A stretch of 64,000 nucleotides of DNA, taken from NCBI GenBank assembly GCA_019614645.1, contig JABWDB010000001.1, positions 26,839,501 through 26,903,500 on the forward strand, written 5' to 3'. This stretch comes from Stratiolaelaps scimitus. Its lineage: Eukaryota; Arthropoda; Arachnida; Mesostigmata; Laelapidae. The notes under the pieces are model-generated. The model had not been told where the DNA came from. It made no database searches and was given only the letters and a program-made list of their open reading frames with translations. How positions within the stretch are numbered: the first letter of the stretch is position 1; every line of letters begins with the position of its first letter. The position numbers and the translations under genes are program-made. Below, piece after piece: positions 1 to 12,224 of this stretch.

Positions 1-1
1 A

Positions 2-352
2 GGTCTCAAGAAAGATCAGGATCTTTTAACGAAAGTGTATAAAAAGTTTATAAGACGAGTGGCATATAAATGTAAATGTGACAAAGAGAACGTAAATATT
101 GTAGATGCCGTCCAGCGTCTTAACGCCCTAGAGAAAGTCTTGCTTCAAAAAATGATGTTGAAACAACCGACGATGGTTGCAAAAATATTTGATATTGTCG
201 AAACTACGACAAGATCCAAAAGGAATATACTCCCAAAATTTATAGCCACGAAAAAATGTGTTAATGATTTATTCCCCTGGAGACTATCATGCGCACATCA
301 CGGGCACGCAACGTGCGCAACCGGAGCCAAAATTGAAAATGCACATAAGTGA
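2..352 (+). CDS. C-terminal exon of a LEDGF/HDGF-related (integrase-binding-domain-like) protein, 5' end outside window
   Basis: The frame is open from base 2 to a TGA at 350-352 (116 codons) and has no start in the window, so this is the last coding exon of a longer gene. The segment VNIVDAVQRLNALEKV, the methionine-containing helix after it and the later KFIATKKCVNDLF resemble in order and spacing the C-terminal helical bundle of LEDGF/p75 and HDGF-related proteins. That domain binds disordered motifs of chromatin and transcription partners, and the N-terminal PWWP domain that binds H3K36-methylated nucleosomes would lie upstream. Composition is not low-complexity. A poly(A) signal 29 bases past the stop supports a true 3' end. 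The match was made by eye; another TFIIS-N-like helical bundle is possible. About 30 residues past the helices have no obvious counterpart. Confidence 0.45.
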   Translation, partial: GLKKDQDLLTKVYKKFIRRVAYKCKCDKENVNIVDAVQRLNALEKVLLQKMMLKQPTMVAKIFDIVETTTRSKRNILPKFIATKKCVNDLFPWRLSCAHHGHATCATGAKIENAHK

Positions 353-380
353 GACTTGTAGCAATTATATTATACCTTTG

Positions 381-386
381 AATAAA
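381..386 (+). promoter_or_regulatory. Poly(A) signal AATAAA of the upstream exon
   Basis: A canonical AATAAA lies 29 bases after the TGA and is followed by a GT/T-rich stretch (TGTTTGTTATA). This is the usual order for cleavage and polyadenylation and implies a very short 3' UTR. Confidence 0.5.
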
Positions 387-3300
387 GTGTTTGTTATATA
401 TATAGCTCGGTTGAGTTAAATCATTTAGGGACCAGCATCACCGTTCGGATCAGGAACGTTCAGCCGCCACAGAGATCCTCCAGTAGCAAAATTTTACAAC
501 TGCCTGCCCCAATAATGTTCAGTGAACAATGCTAATCGAGAACAGGTCTTCATAATAGAGCTAGTTTAGTTCCACCCGACACTGAGATCTGCTGATTGTA
601 ACTTCCTAAAAAGATCATTCCATAAAATTAACTACTATTCCCATGCATTCGGCCTAGGTACAACGCGACGAACGTTCGAAAAAAAAACCTGCTTCGTGAT
701 CATCTTATCTGGCATTTAACAAAACTACCTAAACGTTTTCGGCTGATCCTCGGCCAATATTTCACGTCCACGGAATTGCTATATAAAAGCATAATCTGAC
801 ATCATACATAGTCAAATGTTACAAAAATTACATATATGCATATCTTTATTTTCCTAATCTATATGTATCATGTGAACGATATCTGTAAGCCATAGATGCC
901 TATTAAATCGATTGGATATGGAGGCCAATGAGAGTCTGGATAGCAGGAGTTTAAGGGCATTCTGGAAAATGCCTCTCCAACTAATTATAAGAGCTCTAGC
1001 CGATCTACGACCTTCTCAACGGATAGCTGGCCTAGATTCTTTACTTCAGACATGTAAGTCGTCGTCTGTTATTGAAAAAAGGTAGAAGATTTCCAATGAA
1101 AATTGCCTTCTTTTGAAATATATTTCTCGTGTAAGCTCGCTGTCCCATATTTGAAGCGAGTACACTTCTCCATACAGGACATCCTTTAACTGAATGCACG
1201 CGCCATTACAACATGGGTTAATCTACGCAACTGCGACATTTATATCTCGTAAATACCAGTTCGATGATGCGACAACTCGACATGACAAGGGGAGGGCAAC
1301 TAAATATAATAGCACAGGTTTTCGTCTCTGAGCTCCTTCATGCAGCGGCAGCGGAGAACCTTCCCCGAGTTCCTGCAGTAGCGGCAAACTGTGTTACAGG
1401 GCACGAAAGGCGCGTCGGACTCGAGATGCAGCGGTTGTTGAACCCTTAGTCATGACCGCCCGACCTGCGGCGCGCTGCCCTATCGCCGCGGGCATCAGGA
1501 AACACTTGAACGAACGACAACGCTAGCCGAGCCTGCGACCGGGAGAACGCAATCTTCCCAAAACACCCAAATAGAGATGCAGAAGTCCGGAAAACGATGC
1601 TTGACTCAGATAAAGACTGCGACAGCAATAGCAGCATGCGACCAACAGTTCCAAGGGGTTGTCTTGGGCCGGATGGCGGGCCAAAGCAATGTATACCAAT
1701 TCAATGCATACCACAGAGACAGCATGGGATACGTCACGTTAGTAACACCACCCGAATCGGCACGATGTAACGCCTACACCTGTGGAGACAGGTAGCGCGG
1801 CCGGGAGAGCAGGTGCTCTCTTCTTCATTGTGTCTCCGTGTAGTGGGGAGGCCCTTCATTCTATTATATAATGCAACTTGTCTCCCCCTCCTATTATACC
1901 TGCCTGCCCCTGTTCTCTTTAGTCCCTAAACGCCATTGCAAGCCCAAAGTGATGCCTTGCGTTGCAGCTTGCGGCGACGGCGGCGACAACAACAACAACA
2001 ACAGAGGATAAACTCATCCAACGAGAACAGATATATATCTCGGGGATGGCGGGCCAACTGCCGGGTACGAGTTCACCATTCATTCGGGATGGTGAACGAT
2101 CCTCCCGCCTTGTTCTCCATATTCCAGCTGTCGGTGCCGCTCCGTCTCTCTTTCTCTCTCTCTGAGCCATTGGCCTGCATCAGGAACTGCCCGGAAGTCC
2201 CTCAGCCTTCTGGTAGTCACTGGGTTGCGTCCACGTACTCGGCTGGCTACTGGCCACCCGCCTCCATCGTTTGCATATGTCCGCCCGCCCATCTTGTTCC
2301 GCCACTTGCGGGTCTCCCTACCTCAACCCCATTCCACTCTACTCTACTCGATGCTTGTCGAGCCTACTACGATTCTCTGGGTTGGCAGGAAAGCAACGAC
2401 GGATGGACATCCCGTCTAGCCCAGAATAGGCCATATATACTTCATGGTATCTATATAGAGGAGCACTAGTAGCCGTAGTAACGCTGGGAATCGTCGTCGT
2501 AGCAGTCGTCATCCTTGAATGGTGTAGGGTCCAGGCGGCGTTTGTTTTTCATCGTTATATCGCGTAACTCGTACATTCTCGACCTTCTCTCATCAACTTC
2601 CTACTTCTCGTCATAGACATGGGAATAGTATTATACAACATGGTTGCCAACCGGCAGAGTTGCTTGGCGGGTATCTGCAGTTGGCCCTGCCATAGACCTC
2701 ATGAGTACAAAGCTGGCGAGCGACGCTGAGGTACAGAGGGACGGAGCCGGCGGCTAGCGAGAACGGCGAGGGTGAACGCTGTCTCGTAGGAAAGGAGAGC
2801 TACGCAACAGATACATATTCCCACGAGACCCTATGACGAGAGATGACGAAGGCCAATAGGGCGACGTTGGCCGCCGTAAGCAGGCCAGTGTGCTGGTGCC
2901 CGGAGGGGCAATGCCGAAGTGGAAAAACGTCCAGGGGTCTGCCTCTGTATGTGAGGAGGCGGTGCTGAGCATTGGTATCACACCGTGTTTGTCCCTTGAA
3001 GAGAGTCGGCCATCATTCCCCTTCGGCCCCGGGGCCGGTCATCTCGTCACACAACCACCCGGCCGGTTCGGCCAGTGCACAAACGGCGTTCGAGGAGCCT
3101 CTACGCCGCTATCTCTCGATCACCATGCGCTTCGGCGGCTCTCCGCCAGCCAGAGACCCCCCGACGTTTCTCGTCGGCGCCGCTAGCGAGACCCCGCCGC
3201 ACGACTGCTCATTCCATCGATTCTACCTCGTTCTCCCCGTGCCCCTCTGCCTCTTCCAGTCATTGCTTCGTTCGTTCCCAATTTACAAATTCTATTCTAC

Positions 3301-4316
3301 CGTTCCCCACGATGGCACGATACCATATCAAGCCGCCGCGAAAAAGGCGGTTGAGGTTGTTGCCGATGGTGCCGCTGATGTGGTTTCCTCCATGCAGTTG
3401 TTGTCCTCCACGGACGCGCAAACTTCAATATGAGTCGTCGCATTAAAGTCAGACGAACACGAGCGCAGCACAACATGAAGCGACAGCAAGAAAAATATAG
3501 TCCTTTGCTTGAAGGGAATCGTACCCGTGCCGGTAGCCGATTAAATCATTCACCTAGATGAGCGGCACCGACCTAGAAATTGGCAGCAATTGCAACTGGC
3601 TTCAAAAGACAACGCGGATAAAAGGCGGCCGCCGGGCCACTGTAGAACTGATGTCAAGAGTTACCCCAAAGTCGAGTTGACCGATGTATGCGGCCAACCA
3701 TCAAAATGCAGACACTGGCACTGCCGTCACATTAAATTACAGTGTAGCCAAAATTGTAACGCGTCATCTCGACGAATCGATAGGTAAAATGAGGGGCCGA
3801 CCTCAGCAATAATCCAGTACCTCTAGAAAATGTATTATGCGATTATTATTATTTTGCTATCTCTTACCGTGTGCAACGAAGGTTGTGTATGGTAGTAATC
3901 ACAGGATACATCTTGGAGTGACTCTGTCGTTGATCTCCGCTGAAGGGCACTGCTCAACGACCACTGACTGCTTGGGCCACCTAGAAAATTTGGACACAAC
4001 AATGAAAAGCAAAATGAAGAATGAATGCAGAGTGGGTGGCTCATTTAAGCATGCGCGAGCTCACAGTTGAACAGAAATAGTGCAAGTTTTACGCGACGAT
4101 ACATAAATTGAATACGCCCAATAAGACAGTACACTTCTTCAAATGATTATGACGAAAATCTCTATCGCAAAAAAATACTCGACATGAGGCACTGGCCGGC
4201 GTGGGATTTTCGATAAGAGAAACCGGCCAGTCGATAAGTCGAATTACCCACGATGGACCGCAAAGAAAGAGAACCCTCGAGACTGTGCACCTGCGCAATG
4301 CCGCTAGCCGTTGAGG

Positions 4317-4348
<32 letters not shown>

Positions 4349-6241
4349 CTACTCATTCATCGTGTGCTTAAAGGAGCGCATACGTGTAGGACGGGAAGCA
4401 GGGCGGAAAGGACGAAAGGTGGAAGTCAACGAGCGGGTAAAGAAAAAGCGACAAGGAAAAAGAAGTCGACGTGTAAAGAAGACGAAGAGGGTGAAATAAA
4501 AAAAGCGGAGGAAACTGTCGAATTCGTCTCTTTTTAGACGAAATTCACCAGAACGCCGGCGCCGACGAAGCGACACCGCCAGCCACCACATCCCACCTCG
4601 TTCCCCCATTATCCCCGACAATGTCCGATTATTACGACTGCTACTGCACACTAGCCACCACTATCACCACCACCACGGCTACTACTACTACTATGAGCAC
4701 CGCCTTACGCCCAGCCTCTTCTCATTTCTTTGCTGCCTCTGTCTGCTTTTTCCTCTGTAGGCTGGAACAGCCGTACGCCACAGTAGGTGGCGGCAATGGG
4801 TGGGCGAGAATGAAAGCTGGAGAGAGAGAGAGAGAGAGAACCAGAATAGTGGAGCGAGTGCTCTAAAAACCACTCGGCCCACTGCTTCCGCGAGTGACGT
4901 ATGGGTCACGGCTGAGGGACTTCTTCCGCCCAGATTCCTGAGTCTTCGCCTCAGTCGACCCCCATCTCGTCGTCCGTCCCGTGCGTCAGACCCTTCGCTT
5001 CCAAGCAACGTAGTGTCCCAACCCGAAATCCGCCCCCAGCCTACGTCGAGCGTTTCCTCAACTCGTCGCGCTCCTGAAGGGCCAATTAGAACAGTCGTTG
5101 CGGGCCTCACTTCCTGCTGTCATCAGGAGTCAATCTCCTGCCCGTTCCTTCGGGCCAAACTGGCTGCCGTGCGCCTCCTCGCAACGACATCCTCCTATCG
5201 CCCGCTCATCCTCTCTAGCGAGTTCGTTCGTTGAACAAACGACAAGAGAGCGTTGACGTTTCCTTACCGCCACCGTCAGGGGGTCCCCGGAGTCCGACGG
5301 AGACCTCGGAGAAGTTCCCGCTCGCCACCCCATCGTCATCAAAACTCTACCCTCGCTGAGTGGGCGGCCAACGGGAAGGAAAGTGAACGAACGATGACGA
5401 GAAAGCGAGTGACTGGCGCGATGAGAATAACTCTTGACGATAAGAGAGCGAGGAGAGAGAGAGAGAGAAAAACTACTATGTTGTGTGCCCTGAGAACGAA
5501 CTGCTGCCGCGTTAAGGATTGCGGAATATCACGTTTTTTGTTCTTTGGCCTGTTTAACGACGAGACGAGCGAAAAGCGGAGAAACAAGATGGGAGGACAG
5601 ATCCAGCCAACTGAAGGGAACGTAACCCACTGGCCAAGATCCCGGTTGGCCTTTCCGCTATGTTTGTAGCGACTGGCACTTCAGTCATTGACACATGGCT
5701 GGCATCAACTAGCTGACGATCGTCTGAGAGCCCTACGAATTTTGGCCTAGGCAATGTTATTAGGACTATTTTGATAAAGTTGTTTTTCACAAATCGTTTT
5801 AGAATCGTTCATGATTTCAAACTGGACAAAATATCATACTATTCCTTTCGACAGAAAAATCACTTGCAAGAAGGGTAGGTTTTCAAAGTGTACTGGATTA
5901 TGATTTATGTCGTGTTGAGAAAGCATGATGGCCTCGCGCATCAGATAATTCGTGTGTTGAACAATGACTGGCCAAGGGGAACAAGTGGATGTCAACGATG
6001 TTTGTTATTTGAACGTTACGCGATTTTGTAAGTTTTCTGCTATTTGTCCATGTGATGTCATCCTAATACAAGCCCGGTTGCGTCGGGTTGCCTTCGATTC
6101 GTCATGATGCTTTGAGAGTTAACCTCCACTCGGAAAGAAAGAGGTCCCCTGAGACTTCTTTCTCTTCGACTCGCACTTGCTGAGACGGTAAGGTTCTTTG
6201 TTAAGCTATATTATATTCAACATGAGCTGTCTCTTCGAAAT
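387..6241. other. Intergenic or intronic DNA, no recognisable gene
   Basis: From 387 to about 1900 the DNA is AT-leaning and has no domain-bearing frame. From about 1.9 to 5.6 kb it becomes GC-richer, with CT/GA tracts, (CAA)n near 1988, (ACT/ACC)n near 4650-4690 and a (GA)n at 4819-4839. The longer open frames here (for example 1936-2469, 2972-3433 and 4691-5234) overlap on both strands and encode Ser/Arg/Pro-rich sequence without motifs, which is what GC-rich simple sequence produces. From 5.7 to 6.24 kb nothing was recognised. Confidence 0.5.
4318..4347. repeat. (TA)n microsatellite
   Basis: About 15 uninterrupted TA units. Confidence 0.9.
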
Positions 6242-6243
6242 TA

Positions 6244-6486
6244 CACACCGCGTCGAAAAGATAGCCCACCCCCATGTGTGTGATTTTTTCCCTCAACCGT
6301 AAGTAGCACTGCAGTTTCGCTTTCAGTCATTCAAATATATCACGTTTCAAGAACATTGCACGAATATTTGTCTATCTAACTCAGATGTAGACATTTGATA
6401 TGGAAAAATGTCGTTTTGAGGGTGCGTCAAAATGATAGTCCACTTAGTCTTTATCGAATACAACTGAGTTGTAACAGGGTTCTCTT
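6244..6486 (+). repeat. Left terminal inverted repeat of the Tc1-like element
   Basis: It pairs with 7518-7777 across its length. The outer direct repeat lies around 6250-6270 and the inner one around 6421-6447. The innermost part (CAACTGAGTTGTAA) is also shared with the right arm, but the left arm lacks about 17 bases that the right arm has just outside it. Confidence 0.85.
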
Positions 6487-6559
6487 GCAATTTTTTTTTA
6501 CTAATTTAGTATTTTGACGGGCCGCCATCGTTTTCCAGAACAGAAATTAACCGACTCGG

Positions 6560-7499
6560 CATAGTTCATAAAATTTACATATGAGGTTTTGATCAAGAAC
6601 ACGCCATTCGGCTACCAAAGCTTTTTTGGCTCATGCTCTGCTTACCACCTTTAAAAACAGCTCTAGATAAGACGCACCACAGGTTTTCTACAATATTTAA
6701 GTCTGAAGAGCGTGAGGGCCAGCTCAGTAACTGTATGCCTCGAGTTCCGAAGAACTCCTTGACGATCTTCGCCGTATGAACTGCGGCGTTATCCTGCTGG
6801 AAGATAAATCCTCACAGATCTTCTCGCCGTGATTCCTAAGTTGATCCTCCAACATAAAAACGTAGGCACGACTATTCATTCGCCCGTCAACGAAGACCAA
6901 ATCGGTCTTCCCGTTGTAGCCAAGACCGGCTCAAATCATCACACCACCACATCCCGCCTGTCGTCGACCTAGGAGTTTCTTTTCTTTCTTAATGTCGTGG
7001 AACTAATAAGAATGCCCATCGGAACCATCAAGATTGAATCTCTTTTGATCGGAAAAAAGCACAAGTTGTAAACGAAATTTGCTCACGAGCGAAGCTCAAT
7101 CTTGGATCTGTGATTCAATAGTAAAGGATATTTTCGCTTGAGTTTTCTATGAACAAGATGTTCAATTGCCTGGACCCATCTTTGCACGTTCCGGACGCTC
7201 GTTTCGACTCCAGCCTCGGATGCAATTTCGCGACAAGTGAAAAATCTGTTACAGGCTCTTCGGAGGAGGAAGCGTCCTTCTCGCGTGCTTACTGCCCCGG
7301 GCCGTCTTGGTACCTTATTGGTCCTGCACTGTTCAGGATCTTTGAGAAAATTTGAAATCACCTCTCTGCTTCTTTGTAAAATTCGCGCGATTTCTGACTT
7401 GTGATTTTGACTTGTTTTCTTCATTGAGGTTGAAAATAATTTTTTTCTCATCTTCACTAAGTTGGCGGCCTCGGCCCCCATCGTATTTTTCGCTGACAA
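6560..7499 (-). pseudogene. Broken Tc1-family DD34E transposase
   Basis: The 7499-7083 stretch is open and holds the N-terminal paired-like helix-turn-helix region: EIARILQRSREVISNFLKDPE, then the GRP-type linker (RRPGAVS) and a second helix-turn-helix. Downstream, catalytic-domain pieces continue in other frames. FSDQKRFNLDG (first aspartate at 7048-7050) lies in a second frame that then meets a stop. A third frame carries QQDNAAVHTA (second aspartate at 6791-6793) and, exactly 34 residues later, the glutamate of VENLW (6686-6688). All three catalytic residues of a DD34E transposase are therefore still visible, but at least two frameshifts and several stops separate them. Transposase would cut and paste the element at TA sites. 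Confidence 0.88.
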
Positions 7500-7517
7500 A
7501 GGGTCCAGAAAATTTGT

Positions 7518-7777
7518 ATGAGAACGTTCTTACAACTCAGTTGCGTGTCAACTGTCGTCCCACTCGACAAACACTAAGTGGGCTATCATTTTGACGCACC
7601 CTCAAAATGACAATTTCCGATACCAAATGTCTACAGCTGAGTTAGATAGCCAAATATTCGTGAAATGGTCTTGAAATGTGATATATTTGAATGACTGAAA
7701 GCAAAACTGCAGTGCTACTTACGGTTGAGAAAAAAAAACCTGAAACATGGGGGGTGGGCTATCTTATTAAAGCGGTG
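7518..7777 (-). repeat. Right terminal inverted repeat of the Tc1-like element
   Basis: Reverse complement of the left arm with scattered substitutions. The inner direct repeat is at about 7572-7601 and the outer one at about 7753-7773. The tip reads CGGTG followed by TA on the plus strand. The left tip carries an extra CA. Confidence 0.85.
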
Positions 7778-7779
7778 TA

Positions 7780-9464
7780 GATAGTCCAAAGTGATACAAG
7801 GAGAAGTGTCACGTTAATATACAACAGTTACTAAAATTAGTTAGGCCAGTTAGCTTCAAAGTGACTCAGATAGTTACTTAGTTAGTGTAAACTACTAGCG
7901 GGGCTGATTAATGGAATGTAAATTGACCAAGCGAGTACGGTGTGCTATCGAATTCAATATGCTGCGAGTCGGATACAATTACTACAGTGAACTTGATTGA
8001 TGAACCTTCAGGGACAAGACCACATGACTCGAACCCTATGATTTACCTTTCTGATTTTTAACTTTCAGAGACGTTAAAAAATGGAACACGTGTTGTATGT
8101 AAGACCGAAATGAGGACCACACAAAAATTTCCGATCCTATTGGTATTATGATAATATGTACATGTCGAGATCGTGGATCGAAATACGCCAACCTCGCGGT
8201 CGAACAGAACGCAATGTAACAGCTCGCTTGGTCACAGGTACCAATTAAAAGCTCACATGTACCAATTAAATCTAATGAAAAACCACTACTATCGTATATC
8301 GTCATAGTTTAATAATGGCAATAAGTGAAATTAGACATATCAATCGAGCCATGACGAGACTGAGAAATATCTCATAGTGAATTGCTGTTTTCGAGAAAAT
8401 CAATAAATAAAAGCGAAAACCTTTTGAAGATCTCAAAAGTTTAAGGTCAAAACCTAACGAAACACGGCATCAGCAGGTGCAATTTGTGGACGCCGCGCGT
8501 TCGATAACAGAGGTAAGTGAGCGAATTCGAATCGTCAGTTGGTGTGATCTCGCGCGCGTGCGCCGAAATCGATCATGAGATATTCATAAAGCTCGTCAAC
8601 ATTGTCATCAATTAGAGACGGAGATTGTAATTGTGGAGCGCGGGACGAATTTGGCATTTAACAAGGCTGAGGGTGATACTTTGACAAAAATGAAAATCGC
8701 ACGACTGTGGAATCGAACATAATAAGGGCCCTGATTAATGAAACACTGGACTGACCACCAATGGATTTTTGGCGGATTCCGCGACTACCGAAAATCATCT
8801 ATTGCTCGGGTCAACATTGTTAAACTATAGTCAAGTGTTCAGCTTGCTGGAAATGTTTGAATATTCACGAAGCCAGTTGAAATGCGCCGACGCCAAGGTA
8901 GCAGAGGACGGATTCAAGGCAAGCATTTAAAGAAACGTACGAAAGGCGTTACCAACTAGAAACCGAATGCGACCAAATGTTAATTACATGTCATCGCAAC
9001 GCGTATGCGATTCAAACAGACAAACAAACAATCAAAACAAAAAGTAACGAAATTATAAACTAACCAAGCAGCGGTGTGAGACTCTCTGGGTGGGTGATTG
9101 GATGCCGTCGGGAGTACAGCACTTCCTGCGTAGCGTACATATGAGCAGTAGAACACAACGTAATTAAATATATATACATATATATATATATAAAAGATTG
9201 TCAAAATGCACATTTATTTAGACAGTATTACTAATTGAATTGCAAATCAAATAATGGACATTTCTATAGTGGGTGATTTTTTGTTCAAGAGACACTCAAG
9301 AGACCAATGCGGGACAACAATAAAAATGCCAACGAAAACTGGAATAACCGTACGAAGATAAAATAACAAGCATAAGAAGCATGTACCATAAACTCGGGTG
9401 GGTGAGAGGATAATAATAATAATAATAATAATAATGTGAGAATAATGGGGACACACTCACAGGG
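7780..9464. other. AT-rich DNA without recognisable genes
   Basis: No frame here has a recognisable domain. It contains a TA-rich patch at 9168-9193 and (AAT)n at 9411-9435. I see no splice-consistent exon chain. Confidence 0.5.
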
Positions 9465-9599
9465 CTCACTGCTTACCTAACGAGCCCTGTGGCACACGCT
9501 TGAAATTCAAATTTTCATCAGGTCTATTGAGGAGTATCGGTAAGCAACTCGTCGGCCACTTGCTAAATTACAACGGAGAACAAAAATGTAAGCAGTGAG
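9465..9599. mobile_element. Candidate miniature inverted-repeat element
   Basis: A perfect 12-bp inverted repeat, CTCACTGCTTAC (9465-9476) and GTAAGCAGTGAG (9588-9599), bounds a 135-bp AT-rich segment. A second 8-bp hairpin (CAGGGCTC/GAGCCCTG) overlaps the left end. No clear target duplication is seen, and a second copy was not found in the window, so this could be chance or a remnant. Confidence 0.25.
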
Positions 9600-10485
9600 T
9601 AATGCAGCTATTGTGTGCCAGTAATCACAACAATCACCGCAATTTCGTACTTGTTTGCAATCGGCCAAAGCCAATAGAGCACCGGCGCTTTGTCTATCAC
9701 AGCGAAGAATTGAACAGGAAATTCACAATGCAAAAACCACCACTGACGGGCTGCATCTCCGCTTGTATGACTATTGTAGGTTTGGGCGAAATATGCGGTT
9801 TTTGCCGCAGAGAGTTAATTGACTTCGAGCCATAACTCTATTAAGTAATGCGGCTTCAATTCTATCCTAGATCGTCGGCCGCTTATGCTCTCCATGGGGA
9901 TCACTGTTCGTTCAAAACAACAGCTGGCAAAATGTGGTTAACAACGCGAATTGACTACAAAGACATGATTACGTCAAAGCACTCCAACGTATATAACGTC
10001 CTGTTAACGTGTCTGAATGCCACCGCCAGTTGGCCACGCCTGACGATCGATCAAATGGCCTCCTGTGGTATAACAGAACATGTTCTTCTGAGGCATCTGT
10101 CGATCGATCTTGAAACTGTTCCTGTCCCGGCAGGTGGCAACCGAAAACCTGTTGCATGTCGAGGTGCGGCACAACAGAGACAGACGTTGGCTCTCAGCCG
10201 TCCGAAGATCACCACTCTTCCTGTCGGCGGTGATCCCTTCGACGAGTTGGACCTGAGTTACGTCGATATCAAGGACAACGTATCAACACACTCGGTGACT
10301 CTTTGTGCTCAGCGAGTCTTCAACTGAATTGCACGCCCTTCGCTAATCGTAACCAAGCTACCCAACTATCGTCTCAAGCGGTACTCAATTTCAGAACAAC
10401 GTTATTACGATACATAACACTCGGTATTATCAGTCCGTGACAAGAAGCAATAACGATTTATGGCTATTAAGCTAGGTCTTCCCGC
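9600..10485. other. Region with an unrecognised 159-codon open frame (9848-10327, +)
   Basis: The frame starts with ATG and is not low-complexity, but I recognise no domain, signal peptide or membrane segment, and no flanking exons were identified. A chance ORF is the default explanation. Confidence 0.15.
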
Positions 10486-10489
10486 AGGT

Positions 10490-10610
10490 TCCGCAGAAAC
10501 GTGTGGGTTTTTTCGCCCGACATCTCTCGCTGTAATGTCATAATACGAATGCGTGCCGAGAACGAGATAATTGAAGAAGGGCTGGGGGACCAGCCGGCAA
10601 CGAAGAATCT
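10490..10610 (-). mobile_element. SINE family B copy (partial)
   Basis: The plus-strand block GTGTGGGTTTTTTCGCCCGA followed by a CTCTCGCTGTAATGTCATAATACG segment recurs, diverged, at about 11995-12050 and 12232-12285. The copies share the order GTGTGG-TTTTT...TCTCG.(T/A)GTAATG.CAT. The copy near 12.1 kb shows the tRNA-like head, so this is read as a diverged member on the minus strand. Confidence 0.4.
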
Positions 10611-11984
10611 TTAGGTGTTAATTGGGAATATCGAAGTCGCCTTTGGACGTGATCCTCGAATTGGCATATGCCTGCAACCAAGTTGTTTGCAAACACGGTG
10701 GAGCATATCCGAGCACTCGGGCGCGATCTATCGGCTTTCTGTACCAGAAACGAACTTCATACCGACGCTGCGCATGTCCCGAGGGACTGATTCTCGAGAC
10801 GAATTCTAGACTGGCTTAATTTAGGTTGATAAAGTGTCCGTTGTTAACCCGGCACAAACTCTGCTCAGAACATAATTTTAATATAATACACCAATATTAT
10901 TTAATAACGACTAAAAAAACCTAACAACAAGTATCAAACGAATTAATGAAGTGAACAGACAGTAAGGTACTCCGGCCGATAAAACGGCAGCATATAACTT
11001 CTTCCCTGTAATACACACTGTTCACTGCACTGCAGATAAAAATAATAATAATGAAAAAATTACAAATTCACTGTGTGCACATGATTGCGGTATTTGGCAT
11101 CCACCCTGTGTGGCCAAGCACAGAGTCCGAAAGAGCAGTTTCATATGGGATCACGAACAGGGAACGCATAAGGACAAAGGGAACAAGAAGGGAGGCGGGT
11201 GGTGGTTAGGACAAGCCAAAATGAAGGTAACTAGAACTCATGTTGAGAATACGACATTGCAACCGGCGTCCAACCGGCTGCCTGGATTTAGATGTTAACC
11301 TTGTGGTGCTGTTGCTGCTGCGCGACCGACGACGCCGACGCGGGCTGACCCTCTCGCGGAGGTGGCGGGTGATGTGGCGGAGGCGACTGCAGCTGGCCCT
11401 GCAGGGCCTCTTGTGGCTGCTCGGATTCGGAGCCAACCAGACTGCCGCACTCAGAACGGTTGAGCGTCTCATCCGAACCCCCACTGCAACGATCTCCTAT
11501 AGTTAGAAACATTGAGAGAGGAACACATCGAGAAAACGACATTCGCTGTCAGTAAACTACACACAAGGCAGGCGAATGGGCTTTTGAGGACTCCAGGTAT
11601 GAATACCCCAATTGTAACATGTCATAATGCCAACATTCAATGTGATTCAAGAGTGTGACACAATTGTTTACGCGAGCATTGTATATTATATACAGGATGA
11701 TAAATGAGAAGGTTCACATAAATTCAAAATTAATAGGTTATTAATCACAGTAATAATAGATGTATTGGTATAGTTCTGAACAACCTCAACGATCTAGCGA
11801 TGCATTGTGACAAATAGATAATCCAAGCGTATATATCTCTGTCATGTTCGCTGTTCGTCGTCGCACTGCAAGTTGTATATGTGCAGTGCATAGAGGGCAT
11901 GCAGTGCATATATACAGTGCACCTTAGGAGAGTTCATTGATTCCATTCATTCGTCCATTCATTGATCCTGTCGTGGCCTCATAG

Positions 11985-12128
11985 AGGTGTGGGTTTCTCC
12001 TTCCGACACGTTTCGTGGTAATGCCATTTGTATAAGTACCGCGAGATGTCTGATGGGAGAGCCGCAAACCAAAACACCATTCATCCTTTTTGCGAGTCTA
12101 CTGCTCTAACCGACTGAGCCACTGGGTC
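11985..12128 (-). mobile_element. SINE family B copy with tRNA-like 5' head
   Basis: On the minus strand the head reads TGGCTCAGTCGGTTAGAGC (12121-12103), an excellent RNA polymerase III A-box and D-arm, followed by an anticodon-arm-like segment and a GGTTTGCGGCTC B-box-like stretch near 12060-12071. The body downstream matches the copies at 10.5 and 12.3 kb. No folded acceptor stem closes it, so it is a tRNA-derived SINE rather than a tRNA gene. Confidence 0.5.
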
Positions 12129-12224
12129 ATGGTCCTGGTCATGGCCCCGAGGTAGCGGCTGTGACGGCAACGTCACAGTACCTTGGGACATAGCTTGAAT
12201 AGATACTCGGGCAGTGGGCTATGA

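Larger units (their letters stand above)
6244..7777 (-). mobile_element. Tc1-like DNA transposon with long IR/DR-type terminal repeats, inactivated
   Basis: Both ends abut a TA dinucleotide (6242-6243 and 7778-7779), the target used by the Tc1/mariner superfamily. The roughly 240-260 bp ends are inverted copies: 6244-6486 against 7518-7777 reverse-complemented, sharing for example CTCAACCGTAAGTAGCACTG. Within each arm a short motif occurs twice in direct orientation, once near the tip and once about 174 bp further in. In the left arm it reads CGTCGAAAAGATAGCCCAC (outer, 6251) and CGTCAAAATGATAGTCCAC (inner, 6425). This is the IR/DR layout known from Sleeping Beauty and related Tc1-like elements, where the direct repeats are transposase-binding sites. 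Total length of 1.53 kb is normal for the family. The transposase inside is broken, so this copy is non-autonomous. Confidence 0.88.

Noticed and set aside
9848..10327. 159-codon ATG frame as a gene
   Set aside because: No domain, no neighbours and no splice evidence; kept only as an unassigned region.
12060..12125. tRNA gene on the minus strand
   Set aside because: The D-arm is canonical but there is no foldable T-arm and acceptor stem, and the downstream body is repeated nearby.
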